The position numbers were made by a program, and so were the translations under genes. Below are positions 25,062 through 33,647 of a stretch of DNA of 56,475 nucleotides, one piece after another. Positions within the stretch are counted from its first letter, which is position 1, and each line of letters opens with the position of its first letter. The stretch lies in the NCBI GenBank assembly GCA_964462945.1, contig CAYWZW010000029.1, forward strand, positions 1-56,475. The letters run 5' to 3'. The notes beneath the pieces were generated by a model. The model saw nothing but the letters and a program-made list of their open reading frames with translations. It had not been told where the DNA came from and did no database searches. The DNA is from GCA-020343675 sp964462945. Lineage in GTDB: Bacteria > Planctomycetota > Phycisphaerae > Sedimentisphaerales > Anaerobacaceae.

Positions 25062-25949
25062 ATGTGCCCACCAAAAGGGCTTACCCCGTCAGAAACACGG
25101 ACGGTCAGGCGGGCGACAAGAGGCTTTACCCTTATCGAGCTGTTAGTGGCAATTTCCGTCGTTGTGCTACTGATGGCGCTGCTGCTGCCGGCGCTGCAGA
25201 AGGCCAGAAAGCAGGCCAGAGCGGTTGTTTGTCAGGCGAACCTCAAGCAATGGGCAATGACGCTGGCCCTGTACGCCGAGGAGCACGAGGGCCACCTTCC
25301 CCGCGACATGGTTGGGCACGAAAGCATGTGGCTTCTCCGCGGCTCATCTGTGGCGAACAATAAGGAGGACGACCCACAGCTACAGACCTCTGTTGACACC
25401 GAGGGTATCACCTGCTGCCCAATGGCCGTCAGGCCCGGGACGGAGGGGTTCACGGCTATCTCCGGATCGCTTCGCGTGGAAGGAACGCTCGGCTCAACAT
25501 TCGAATCCTGGCAAATACTAAGCCCCGGTCCGCTCTTTCGGAGCAGCTACGGATTCAACGAATGGCTTTTTACACACGACTTTGATGCTTCTTTACCCAG
25601 ACGCTTCAACACCCATGGAGTCGGCCTGGACATCTTCCCGCTCAAAGGCAGGTCCGGAATCCCCATGCTGCTCGATTGCAGATACCCGTGGAGCCAACCG
25701 ACGGGGCGCGACCGGCCGCCAAGTCGCTCCGGCCGAGGAGCACCCAACATGGCGTCATTCTGTATGGACCGTCATAATGGGCACGTCAGCGGCCTTTTCC
25801 TGGATTGGTCGGTTAGAAAGATCGGCCTTAAAGAATTGTGGACGCTCAAGTGGAACATGCAGTTTGACACGGCGAACGCCTGGACGAAAGCCGGCGGGGT
25901 CCTGCCCGAAGACTGGCCGCAGTGGATGAGAGGATTTAAGGATTATTAG
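25062..25949 (+). CDS. Prepilin-type leader protein with H-x9-DG-like tail (1)
   Basis: A 295-residue protein of the planctomycete-expanded pseudopilin family. The leader RRATRGFTLIELLVAISVVV should be cut after Gly by prepilin peptidase and the new Phe methylated. A membrane helix and a globular periplasmic domain follow, with a conserved CQANLKQW, CCPMAV, and near the end DRHNGHVSGLFLDWSVRK. The role is unknown; such proteins are thought to form surface fibres or secretion pseudopili. ATG 25062 is chosen over GTG 25011, although no clear ribosome site is present. It is the close paralogue of the next gene; their last 50 residues are nearly identical. Confidence 0.8.
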   Translation: MCPPKGLTPSETRTVRRATRGFTLIELLVAISVVVLLMALLLPALQKARKQARAVVCQANLKQWAMTLALYAEEHEGHLPRDMVGHESMWLLRGSSVANNKEDDPQLQTSVDTEGITCCPMAVRPGTEGFTAISGSLRVEGTLGSTFESWQILSPGPLFRSSYGFNEWLFTHDFDASLPRRFNTHGVGLDIFPLKGRSGIPMLLDCRYPWSQPTGRDRPPSRSGRGAPNMASFCMDRHNGHVSGLFLDWSVRKIGLKELWTLKWNMQFDTANAWTKAGGVLPEDWPQWMRGFKDY

Positions 25950-26047
25950 CAAAAAACGCGGCCTCGAGTGCTACGGAACAGCAGACTGTTTTTGCGCATC
26001 TAAATCTATTGAGATGCAAAGGCGAAATCAGTGTGAAAAGGGGTATT

Positions 26048-26896
26048 ATGTGCAAATCAAGAGGATTTACGCTCATCGAGCTATTAGTGGTGATTTCCAT
26101 CGTTGTCCTGCTGATGGCCCTGCTCCTGCCGGCTCTGCAAAAGGCCAGAAAACAGGCCAGGGCGGCGGTCTGCCAAGCGAACCTCAAGCAGTGGGGCTCG
26201 GTGCTGGCTCTGTACGCTGAAGATAATGAGGGCCTGCTTCCCAATTACACGGGCGGCGCTTTGTGGTTTCTGCGCGGCCCGTACCTCGCCGCAGGCGATC
26301 CGAACCGGCCCGCCGTCTTTCAAAACATAAGGGCCAAAGGCATCGCCTGCTGCCCCATGGCCGTGAAGACTGCCGACGACCCGCCGGTCGGAGGCTTCAG
26401 AGTCCCCAGCGGCACTCTGTACCAGATTCGAGGTAAGGGCGGCTCGGTGTTTGAAGCCTGGGAAATCATAACCCCGCCGCCCCGGTTTCGCGGCAGCTAT
26501 GGATTCAACCGCTGGCTGTTTGAGTGGCGGTTCGATCTGTCTATTCCGGAGGACTCTCGGATCCACCGGCGAGGTCTTGATACTTTCCCAATCAGGAACA
26601 GAAATAGAATCCCCGCCCTCCTCGATTGCACACAGCCTGAGAGTTTGGGTGATAATATATTTCCGCCCCCGATAATGCCTGGTGAGGGTCTTGGCATAGC
26701 ACCATTCTGCATCAATCGGCACGGCGAGTACGTCAACGGCCTGTTCCTGGACTGGTCGGTCAGACGGGTGGGGCTCAAAGAACTGTGGACGCTCAAGTGG
26801 CACATGCAGTTTGACACCGCCAACGCCTGGACGAAGGCCGGCGGCGTCCAGCCGGAGGATTGGCCGGCGTGGATGAGAAGATTTAAGGAATACTGA
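26048..26896 (+). CDS. Prepilin-type leader protein with H-x9-DG-like tail (2)
   Basis: A 282-residue paralogue of the upstream gene. It starts MCKSRGFTLIELLVVIS, then LMALLLPALQKARKQARAAV, CQANLKQW, a divergent middle and the tail NRHGEYVNGLFLDWSVRRVG...LKWHMQFDTANAWTKAGG. ATG 26048 has AAGGGG six bases upstream. The DNA around the leader and the tail is strongly conserved with the previous copy while the middle differs, indicating tandem duplication and diversification. Confidence 0.85.
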   Translation: MCKSRGFTLIELLVVISIVVLLMALLLPALQKARKQARAAVCQANLKQWGSVLALYAEDNEGLLPNYTGGALWFLRGPYLAAGDPNRPAVFQNIRAKGIACCPMAVKTADDPPVGGFRVPSGTLYQIRGKGGSVFEAWEIITPPPRFRGSYGFNRWLFEWRFDLSIPEDSRIHRRGLDTFPIRNRNRIPALLDCTQPESLGDNIFPPPIMPGEGLGIAPFCINRHGEYVNGLFLDWSVRRVGLKELWTLKWHMQFDTANAWTKAGGVQPEDWPAWMRRFKEY

Positions 26897-27048
26897 GGCA
26901 CAGAAAGAATACAGAATACAGGACACAGAATACAGAAGCGTTGAATATCGAATATTGAACACCGAACGTCGAATCCGTCAAACGGAATGCCGGACAGGTA
27001 TCGAAGGTCAGGAATCCGCGTAATCCGCGAAATCCGCGGTTTCAATTT
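26897..27048. repeat. Word-repeat spacer
   Basis: A spacer dominated by recurring words: 'acagaatacag' three times (26905-26938), 'tcgaatattgaac' variants (26941-26972) and 'aatccgcgtaatccgcgaaatccgcg' (27011-27038). It lies between two pseudopilin genes and has no convincing coding frame. It belongs to the same type as the spacers near 4224 and 13045. Confidence 0.6.
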
Positions 27049-27088
27049 AGTGTTTGTCGTGGCCCTGTGCATTAAAGCAGGCGGAATC

Positions 27089-27961
27089 ATGAACCAAAGA
27101 AAAGGCTTTACGCTCATCGAGCTGTTAGTGGTGATCGCGATCATCGCGTTTCTGTTAGCATTGCTTTTTCCCGTGCTCCGCAGTGCCCGAGAAGCTGGCC
27201 AGCGGGCGGTCTGCCTGAGTAATCTCAAGCAGCTCACTCTGGCCTGGCTCGCCTATGCGGACGAGCACGATGGCAAGATCGCCCAAAACGTCAACTGTGG
27301 GGTGATTTCGGGACATCGGGGCTGGCTTGGCGGAGCCTTTCTCAATGTTTGGCAGAAGCGTTCCGATCTGATTGCAAGTCCCGACGAGAACAAGGGTATC
27401 CTGTGGCCCTACCTGAGGGACATAGACGTTTACCGCTGTCCCCGAGCCTTCCCCGGCCATACATCCACTTACCCGATTCTCGCCGCCGCAAACGGCGGCC
27501 GCGTGGAAGGAACCTACTTGCCGGATACCGGACCGGCGCCCGAGCTGCCGGTTGGAAAACGCGTCGGCGATACCACCTTGCGGCTCACCAACCTCGCAGA
27601 AATCATGAGCCCGGGGGCAGGCCAGCGCGCCGTATTTATCGATCGAGTCCAGATGACTCAGAGTCAATATGATTTCCATATCGAGTATCTATACCCAAAG
27701 TGGAACCAGGGCGACCCTCCACCGATACGCCATAGCAACGGTATGACTCTCTCTCTGGCCGACGGCCACGCCGAGTATTGGAAATGGAAGGGCCGGGAGA
27801 CCGTAAAGATACCTCGTATGATCTTATCGCGTGGTCGTAGTAGTGCCGCTTTGAGCGTCACTTTCGAAGTGCTGCAACAAGATTACGAGCCGCAGACGGA
27901 GGACGGCTTATACGACCTGCAAAGGCTGCAAAGGGCCACCTGGGGCAGATTAGGCTATTAG
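27089..27961 (+). CDS. Prepilin-type leader protein with H-x9-DG-like tail (3)
   Basis: A 290-residue protein. The leader is MNQRKGFTLIELLVVIAIIA followed by a membrane helix; conserved features are CLSNLKQLTLAWLAYADEHDG, a proposed disulfide pair near DVYRCPRAF, and the tail HSNGMTLSLADGHAEYWKWKG, which is a good H-x9-DG motif. It is more distant from the two upstream copies and closer in style to the genes at 50410 and 51595. ATG 27089 is preferred; the frame extends upstream through repeat spacer that is unlikely to be translated. Confidence 0.87.
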   Translation: MNQRKGFTLIELLVVIAIIAFLLALLFPVLRSAREAGQRAVCLSNLKQLTLAWLAYADEHDGKIAQNVNCGVISGHRGWLGGAFLNVWQKRSDLIASPDENKGILWPYLRDIDVYRCPRAFPGHTSTYPILAAANGGRVEGTYLPDTGPAPELPVGKRVGDTTLRLTNLAEIMSPGAGQRAVFIDRVQMTQSQYDFHIEYLYPKWNQGDPPPIRHSNGMTLSLADGHAEYWKWKGRETVKIPRMILSRGRSSAALSVTFEVLQQDYEPQTEDGLYDLQRLQRATWGRLGY

Positions 27962-27998
27962 GCGGCGAAAGCACAGAGATACTTGGCTGACCCCATTT

Positions 27999-28084
27999 AT
28001 GTCATTGCGAGGCCACAGCATGTGGCCGTGGCAATCTCCGGCCTGCAAAGCGTTGAGATTGCTTCGCTTCGCTCGCAATGACAT
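27999..28084. repeat. Miniature inverted-repeat element (ATGTCATTGCGAG ends)
   Basis: ATGTCATTGCGAG (27999-28011) and CTCGCAATGACAT (28072-28084) are exact 13-bp inverted complements. Inside, GCAATCTC (28031-28038) and GAGATTGC (28055-28062) are again inverted. The interior is non-coding. This class of short nested palindrome is common between genes in diverse bacteria. Confidence 0.8.
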
Positions 28085-28110
28085 GCAGGGCAGCGGTCTT
28101 TGCGATTGCG

Positions 28111-28287
28111 CTACGGATTGTAGTCGGGACTCAGTTCAATCGGGACCGGGGCATTGAGCGCTTTGCGCCACGTGAGCATTAACTCGTGCAATTGCTTTGT
28201 TTTGTCCGGCAGATCACCGGCAAGGTTGTTCTGCTCGCCGATGTCGTCCTTGAGGCTGTAAAGTTCCAGGGCGCCGTCTTCAATCGT
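28111..28287 (-). pseudogene. C-terminal remnant of an arylsulfatase
   Basis: On the minus strand the frame reads TIEDGALELYSLKDDIGEQN...LAGDLPDKTKQLHELMLTWR and ends ...APVPIELSPDYNP before a stop at 28113-28111. This is the characteristic C-terminal tail of planctomycete sulfatases ('ELYNLKDDIGEQNNLA'). No catalytic CxPSR region or start codon is present. It is a truncated remnant fused to unrelated sequence upstream. Confidence 0.75.
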
Positions 28288-28299
28288 CAGCGAACAAGG

Positions 28300-28478
28300 C
28301 TACTTCCGCTCAGGCATCCCGCCGGTGGTCATACGCACACGGTCATCCTTTATCAGCTCGCCCGTGACCTTGTCCCATTTTCGCGTGCGATAGCCGAGGC
28401 GATGCTCGCCGTGACAATCGGTGCAGCACGCTATTGCCGGCTCGGTCTCGGCCATGACGGAATTGTGGACCGCGATGC
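28300..28478 (-). pseudogene. Remnant of a cytochrome c-type protein
   Basis: On the minus strand, ACCTDCHGEHRLGYRTRKWD continues to KVTGELIKDDRVRM and a stop near 28300. The CxxCH-like CTDCH with this basic tail resembles heme c domains of planctomycete cytochromes. There is no start of its own; the frame opens inside the end of the aldo/keto reductase gene, read in a different frame. It is probably the remains of a gene lost together with the sulfatase. Confidence 0.5.
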
Positions 28479-29582
28479 CTACACGTACTCCCAGCCCTTG
28501 AGCCACTGGTAGTTCGCCGGCAGGTTCGCCCACGTCCGGTCCATCAGTTGCCTGAGCTCGTCGGCCTCGGCGGCATCAAGCTCGCGACGCTCCTTCACCG
28601 CCTTAACGACGTTGTCCACCTGGTGAGTGCTGATGAGTCCGGGAATCGGGATGATATGCGGGTTGCACAGGATGTAGCGAAGGGCCAACCTCGCACGGCG
28701 GTCATCTTCCTGGGCGTTGGGGTCATCCGGCGCGCTGCTGCCCGTGAACAGCGAATTGCTCGCAAAAGGCTTGATGCCGAACGCACCCACGTCGCACTTC
28801 TTGAGCGCGTCAAAGACGCTGTCCTCGGGCATCGCCTTACTCTTGGCCGTGTAAGGGAACAGGACAACCTCAATTTGGGGGAAGTACTCGATCATGAACT
28901 TGATCCACCGGCGGTCGTGGGACGAAAACCCGATGAACCGGGCCTTGCCCTGCTTCTTGGCCTTCTCCAGGGCCTCAACGATCTCGCAGGACGTATCGAA
29001 AGTGTGCGTGCCGCCGGGCTCGAAGCAGGTGATACGCCACAAGTCGGTGTACTGCTGATTCGAGTCTCGAAGCAGCTCATCGAGGCTCTCCAGCAGCTTG
29101 GCGGCGGTGCGGAACTCTTCGGAACGCGGCTCCTTGGCGCCGTGGGACAAGGCCAGGTACACCTTGTCGCGTCGTCCGGCCAGGGCCTTGCTGTAGGCTT
29201 TGACTTCGTTGTCCCAGCACGCGTCGATATAGTTTATGCCGGCCTCCATACACCGGCTGACGACGTCGTGCCGGTTCTTGTCGAAGTCCTGATTCATCAC
29301 GTTCACACGCTTCCAGTGTCCGCCCAGACACACGGCCGAGACCCAAAGCCCGGTCTTGCCGAGGCGCCGATACTCCATGTCCGGGTTATAGCACAGCGTT
29401 TTCCTGACGGCCGAGTCCGTCTGCTCGCCGAGGGCGCGCCGCGGGGGCGCCAATGCCCCGGCCACCGCCCCGGCAGCCATCAAAGACGTGCTGCGGATGA
29501 ATGTTCGTCGCGTCCCGCACCAATTGAGCCTGGGCTTACGCCTGATTGGTCCGCCGTTGCCGGCCAGCTCACTATTTTTCAT
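28479..29582 (-). CDS. Tat-exported aldo/keto reductase-family protein
   Basis: A 367-residue protein with a twin-arginine signal (TRRTFIRSTSLMAAGAVAGALA) and an AKR TIM barrel (MEYRRLGKTGLWVSAVCLGG, GINYIDACWDN, GFSSHD, IPIPGLISTHQVDNVVKA). Aldo/keto reductases reduce carbonyls with NADPH and need an Asp-Tyr-Lys-His tetrad. Here Asp120 is kept, but the Tyr position reads Asn125, the Lys position in LALSHG is Ser146, and the His position reads Thr in DLWRITCF. Catalysis of the usual kind is therefore doubtful. Export plus a changed active site suggests a different role. It stands alone beside gene remnants. Confidence 0.82.
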   Translation of the reverse strand: MKNSELAGNGGPIRRKPRLNWCGTRRTFIRSTSLMAAGAVAGALAPPRRALGEQTDSAVRKTLCYNPDMEYRRLGKTGLWVSAVCLGGHWKRVNVMNQDFDKNRHDVVSRCMEAGINYIDACWDNEVKAYSKALAGRRDKVYLALSHGAKEPRSEEFRTAAKLLESLDELLRDSNQQYTDLWRITCFEPGGTHTFDTSCEIVEALEKAKKQGKARFIGFSSHDRRWIKFMIEYFPQIEVVLFPYTAKSKAMPEDSVFDALKKCDVGAFGIKPFASNSLFTGSSAPDDPNAQEDDRRARLALRYILCNPHIIPIPGLISTHQVDNVVKAVKERRELDAAEADELRQLMDRTWANLPANYQWLKGWEYV

Positions 29583-30194
29583 GGGTTTCCTGCCTTTCAG
29601 TCTGAACCGTTATTCAAGTTCCTCGCATCAGAGGCCAACCGTTGCTTAGGATAGCCGATCCGCACGGCGGCGTCAACCCTTCCGGGCCGATTTTTCCCCG
29701 GCCCGCCGGCGAGCAGGGAACCCATACAGACAGGTAGAAGAGCAGTTGCAGAGACTAAGGAATGAAAAGAGAAGATACGCGCTAAAGGAAAGGTGGGCAC
29801 CCCCCCCCACCGAATAGCGCCGGCTCACACGATTCAAGATGCAAGCCAATTTCAAAGCAATACCCACGCCGCGCTATCGGCTCAGTTCCCCATCAGTCCC
29901 AACTATCCTCGGCGAGTCCGGCCGCGGAATCCTGTGATGCTCCGCAGTCCGCAAGCAACGGTTCGCGCGGCCGCCCATTGGCATCGGTTCATATTTGAAC
30001 GAGCCAGACGTCTGCGCCCCGACCAAAAGGCGTTGTCTCTGTCTTTTTTCGTCGGCCAAACGGCAGACAAAGGCGGTGAGGATATTCCTCAATATGTGCT
30101 TCGTGAAGCCTATTCCAGGATTAGCGAAAGGACATAGCCTTTCGGGTGGGCAAAAACCGGGATATTCGGTCGCTTCACGGCCCGCGCGGAACGC
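29583..30194. other. Intergenic region, nothing recognised
   Basis: About 610 bases between the aldo/keto reductase start and the response regulator stop. Small open frames exist on both strands, but none has a ribosome site or a recognisable family. A run of nine cytosines occurs near 29803. The reductase promoter should lie in the right-hand part just after 29582. Confidence 0.55.
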
Positions 30195-30848
30195 TTATGT
30201 TTCCAGAGCGGTCAGCCCTTCCCGGACGGCGTACTTGGTCAGCTCGGCCACGCTGTGCATGTCCAGCTTCTCCATGATCGCACGCCGATTGGCCTCGATG
30301 GTCTTGGTGCTGACGTGCAGCTCCAGAGCAATTTCTTTTGTAGATTTTCCCTCGGCCACGAGCTGGAGGACCTCGCGCTCCCTGCTTGTCAGAGACGCCA
30401 ACGGCGAATCCGAGCCGGATGACAGCCGCTTGACGTAATCGTCAACAACCACGTCGGTTATTCTCGGGCTCAGGTATCTGCCGCCGGCGGCTACCGCCCG
30501 GATCGCCGCAACAAGCTCGTCGAACAAACATTCCTTCAGTATGTAGCCCGCCGCTCCGGCGCTGAGCATGTCGGCAACGAACCGCCGCTTGGAGTGGATG
30601 GACAAGGCAATCACCTTGACGTCCGGGAATCCGCCGGTAATCTGGCGCGTCGCCTCGATCCCCCCAAGCCTGGGCATCGTAACATCCATGATGACAATGT
30701 CCGGCGACAGATCCCGCACAAGCTCGAGTGCTTTGCGGCCATCGTCTGTGTCGGCAACGACCTCGACATCCGTCTGTTTCTCAAGCAGCGAGCGCAGACC
30801 CTCGCGTATGATCGCATGATCATCTACTAACAATACTTTGATGCTCAT
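30195..30848 (-). CDS. LuxR/NarL-type response regulator
   Basis: A 217-residue two-component regulator. The receiver domain (residues 1-120) has the acidic pair VDDHAI, the phosphorylation site Asp in IVIMDVTMPRLGG, the switch ALSIHS and Lys in ILKECLF. The LuxR-type DNA-binding domain (about 150-210) has LTSREREVLQLVAEGKSTKE and VSTKTIEANRRAIMEKL. It overlaps the stop codon of the sensor kinase by four bases (ATGA), so the pair is co-translated. Target genes are unknown. Confidence 0.95.
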   Translation of the reverse strand: MSIKVLLVDDHAIIREGLRSLLEKQTDVEVVADTDDGRKALELVRDLSPDIVIMDVTMPRLGGIEATRQITGGFPDVKVIALSIHSKRRFVADMLSAGAAGYILKECLFDELVAAIRAVAAGGRYLSPRITDVVVDDYVKRLSSGSDSPLASLTSREREVLQLVAEGKSTKEIALELHVSTKTIEANRRAIMEKLDMHSVAELTKYAVREGLTALET

Positions 30849-33196
30849 CCTCGGGTCCCATCGTTTACTTGTTCATATTTCAGCGGTGCGGCCATTGTGA
30901 TCTTCGTGCCCCGACCCGGCTCGGACTCGATCTCGATGTGTCCGCCCAATTGTTCCAATCGCTCCCGGATACTGAAAAGCCCGAATTCCGCCCTCTGGGC
31001 GGCCATCGCCTGCACCTCGGCTGGGTCAAAACCCACGCCGTCATCTTCGACGCTGACACAAATATGTTTGTCGGCTCTTCGGACAGAGACCTTTACGTGG
31101 TGTGCCTGGGCATGTTTGACAACGTTAATCAGCAGTTCGCGCACGTTGCGGAACAGGATCGCCCGAATATCGTCATCCAGCGGCTTGTCTTGCCCATCAT
31201 CCTGAAATTCAGTTTCGATTCCGTGTTTTTCCTGAACTTGCTCCGTCAGCCATTCGGCCACCGCCGCCTCGAACCCCAAATTGTACAATATAGGGTTGCT
31301 CAGGTCAAAGGTCAACGTTCGGGTGTCATCAATGACCTGCGCGAGGCAGTCCGAGACGTTCTTGAGGGCCTCGCTCAGCCCGGCGGAGCATTCCGATTTG
31401 CGGAGCTGGTCCAGCTTGATCTTGGAGATCACAAGAGACTGGCCGATCTGGTCGTGCAGCTCGGTCGCCAGGCGATGCCTCTCACGTTCCTCCGTGAGCG
31501 ACAACTGGGACGCCAGAGATTTGAGCTGTTCGCGGTCGTCGAGAAGCTTTTGCTGGGCCTGCTTGCGGTCGGCAATATCGTCGATAATACATAACGTTCT
31601 TGCGTATTGTCCATGCTCATCCTCTATGGCCGAGGAGTTTATGCTGACATCGATCAGGGAGCCGTCTTTGCGGACCATCTTGTATTCTTTGTTATAGGAG
31701 AATCCATGGGCCAGAATCTCCTTCAGAGCATTTTGAGCCTTGCCCAGGTAGTCGGGGTGGATAATCTTGGCCATCGACCGGCCCAAGATTTCTTCTTTTT
31801 CATAGCCCAGGAATTCCCGCACTCTATCGTTGCAGTCCTCGATGATTCCCTGTTCATTGACGGACGTAATCAGGTTGGCCGCCGTCTCGAAGATGGAACG
31901 GAACTTCTTCTCGCTTGCCCTCAGCGCCTCTTCAGCTTTCTTGCGCTCCGTGACGTCACGGGCTATACCCAGGGACAGGACCTTGTCGGCTATTCTCACC
32001 GGGAAGGTTCGCACCTCAACATCAACGTGGCTGCCGTCTTTTCTCCTCACGGCATATTCGGTCGGCTCCGTTGGCTCACCGGCAGCTACTTTCTTGAGAT
32101 TCGCAGCCGCCTTCAGCAAATCTTCGGCGGACAGCAGCCCGGTTTCGGCCAGACTCCTGCCGATAAGCTCGTCTTTCGCGAATCCGACCAATTCCTCCGC
32201 CGCTCTGTTGCCGTCTGCGAATCGGCCTTCCAGGTCGGTCAGGTAAATGGCATCCGGCGCCGACTCGAACAATATTTTCAGCCGCTCTTGCGATTCGCGC
32301 AGAACCCGCTCGGCCCTCTTGTGCTCCGTGATGTCCGTCACGACCCCGAGAATGGCGGTCTGCCCCTCATATTGAATGAGTTTACTCGCATTTATCGCTT
32401 CAATTCTCTGGCCCTGCCTGTTGATGACGGAGTAATCGTACGGCTCGACCTCCTCGCCCCGCAGATGCTGGGCGAATTTCTCTTGTATCAAGTCCAGCGA
32501 TTCCGGTGCAATCAGGCCCAGGAAGTCGAAATCGGGACTGTACAGCTCCTCTCTTACGTATCCCGTAACTTGCTCACACTTCTTATTGGCATAGACGATT
32601 TTCCCCTGTTTGTTGATAAAGATCATGTTGGGGGACTGCTCCGCAAGAGACCTGAATTTCTCCTCGGACTCTCTCAGGGCTTCCTCGGCTTTTCTCCGCT
32701 CAGTGATATCCTGTTGGACCGAAACCCAGCGCCTCTTGCCGGAGATGTTCAGCGTGCTGATGCAGACGAAGCTGCAAAATGGCGTTCCATCCTTTTTACG
32801 ATTCGACATCTCGCCGGACCATCGACCGTACTTCTTCAAATGCTCGACGGCCTCACCTGCAAACCGACTGTTCTCTCCTTCGGAAAGGTTGTTCAGGATT
32901 GAGATGTGCTGACCGACCAGCTCGCCTCGCTCGTATCCAAACATGGCGTCGAATCCGGGATTGGTGAAGACAATGGTCCCCGTTTCATCGGATACGCTGA
33001 CGCCCTCCATCATGTTTTCCAGGATTTCGGCCCGCATCCGCAGCTCATCCTCCGCCTTGGAGTGCCCCAGCGACTGCTGCAATCCTCCCTGGGCCTGCAT
33101 AGGCTCGGCGTTTCGGCGCTCCAGCCTTTTCAGATGGGTGCGTAACGCTCTGATCTCCTCGACAAACCCCCTTCTGTCTTTTCCGGAAACGGTCAT
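30845..33196 (-). CDS. Multi-PAS sensor histidine kinase (HisKA_3)
   Basis: A 783-residue soluble sensor kinase, the partner of the LuxR-type regulator. After an N-terminal coiled coil (residues 10-60), four PAS domains follow at about 52-170, 180-300, 305-425 and 430-550, separated by DITERRKAEEALRESE-type linkers. The HisKA_3 dimerisation box ERERHRLATELHDQIGQSL carries the phospho-accepting His. The ATPase domain has RNVRELLINVVKHAQAHH and VSVEDDGVGFDP. No membrane helix is seen, so it senses a cytoplasmic signal such as redox state or a ligand. ATG 33196 has AGGAGG seven bases upstream. Confidence 0.93.
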   Translation of the reverse strand: MTVSGKDRRGFVEEIRALRTHLKRLERRNAEPMQAQGGLQQSLGHSKAEDELRMRAEILENMMEGVSVSDETGTIVFTNPGFDAMFGYERGELVGQHISILNNLSEGENSRFAGEAVEHLKKYGRWSGEMSNRKKDGTPFCSFVCISTLNISGKRRWVSVQQDITERRKAEEALRESEEKFRSLAEQSPNMIFINKQGKIVYANKKCEQVTGYVREELYSPDFDFLGLIAPESLDLIQEKFAQHLRGEEVEPYDYSVINRQGQRIEAINASKLIQYEGQTAILGVVTDITEHKRAERVLRESQERLKILFESAPDAIYLTDLEGRFADGNRAAEELVGFAKDELIGRSLAETGLLSAEDLLKAAANLKKVAAGEPTEPTEYAVRRKDGSHVDVEVRTFPVRIADKVLSLGIARDVTERKKAEEALRASEKKFRSIFETAANLITSVNEQGIIEDCNDRVREFLGYEKEEILGRSMAKIIHPDYLGKAQNALKEILAHGFSYNKEYKMVRKDGSLIDVSINSSAIEDEHGQYARTLCIIDDIADRKQAQQKLLDDREQLKSLASQLSLTEERERHRLATELHDQIGQSLVISKIKLDQLRKSECSAGLSEALKNVSDCLAQVIDDTRTLTFDLSNPILYNLGFEAAVAEWLTEQVQEKHGIETEFQDDGQDKPLDDDIRAILFRNVRELLINVVKHAQAHHVKVSVRRADKHICVSVEDDGVGFDPAEVQAMAAQRAEFGLFSIRERLEQLGGHIEIESEPGRGTKITMAAPLKYEQVNDGTRG

Positions 33197-33273
33197 CGAT
33201 TGGCCTCCTATCTCTTTATCAACGACATGCTGGCAGTCTCGCTGCAGCCGTTTTAAGGCTGGTCCGGGCTTCC

Positions 33274-33618
33274 TTATCCCGGCGATACGGGAATAATGCA
33301 AAGCATTCTCAAAAGCGAATCGCCTGTGTTCTTGAAGCAGTGTTCTTTATCCGGCGGCACAAATATGACGTGCTCGGCGGCGAACGGGTGCTCCCGCCCC
33401 TCATAGACAAAGGTTCCGCGTCCTTCCAGCACAAACACCTCGTGCTCCTGCGGATGCGTATGGAGGGGCGTATGCCCGCCGGGTTGCAGCTCGAACATCC
33501 GCATCGCGAAATTTTCCGCCCCATCCTTTTCAGAAATGAGCCACCTTATTTCCACGTCCTTTGCCCCCTCGACCTGGACCGGACTCCTGCTGATGTTGCT
33601 GCTTTTTTCAATCTTCAT
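33274..33618 (-). CDS. Cupin domain-containing protein
   Basis: A 114-residue single-domain cupin. Motif 1 is GGHTPLHTHPQEHEVFVLEG with three metal-binding His and a Glu; motif 2 is FVPPDKEHCFKNTG. Such proteins bind a divalent metal and may be small oxygenases, isomerases or sensors; the substrate is unknown. It lies between gatB and the kinase gene on the same strand, so it may share their transcript. Confidence 0.88.
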   Translation of the reverse strand: MKIEKSSNISRSPVQVEGAKDVEIRWLISEKDGAENFAMRMFELQPGGHTPLHTHPQEHEVFVLEGRGTFVYEGREHPFAAEHVIFVPPDKEHCFKNTGDSLLRMLCIIPVSPG

Positions 33619-33647
33619 CGTTCGTCCCTCTTAACTGTGACAGGGCT

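Larger units (their letters stand above)
27962..28478. other. Intergenic region with inverted repeat and gene remnants
   Basis: Holds the inverted-repeat element 27999-28084 and, on the minus strand, the sulfatase and cytochrome fragments listed separately. No intact gene is present. Confidence 0.65.

Noticed and set aside
29793..30137. Small plus-strand frames between the reductase and the response regulator
   Set aside because: Composition is Arg/Ser/Pro-rich without motifs or ribosome sites; more likely non-coding.
31607..32902. 431-codon plus-strand frame opposite the histidine kinase
   Set aside because: It is the antisense of clear PAS domains and has no recognisable motif.
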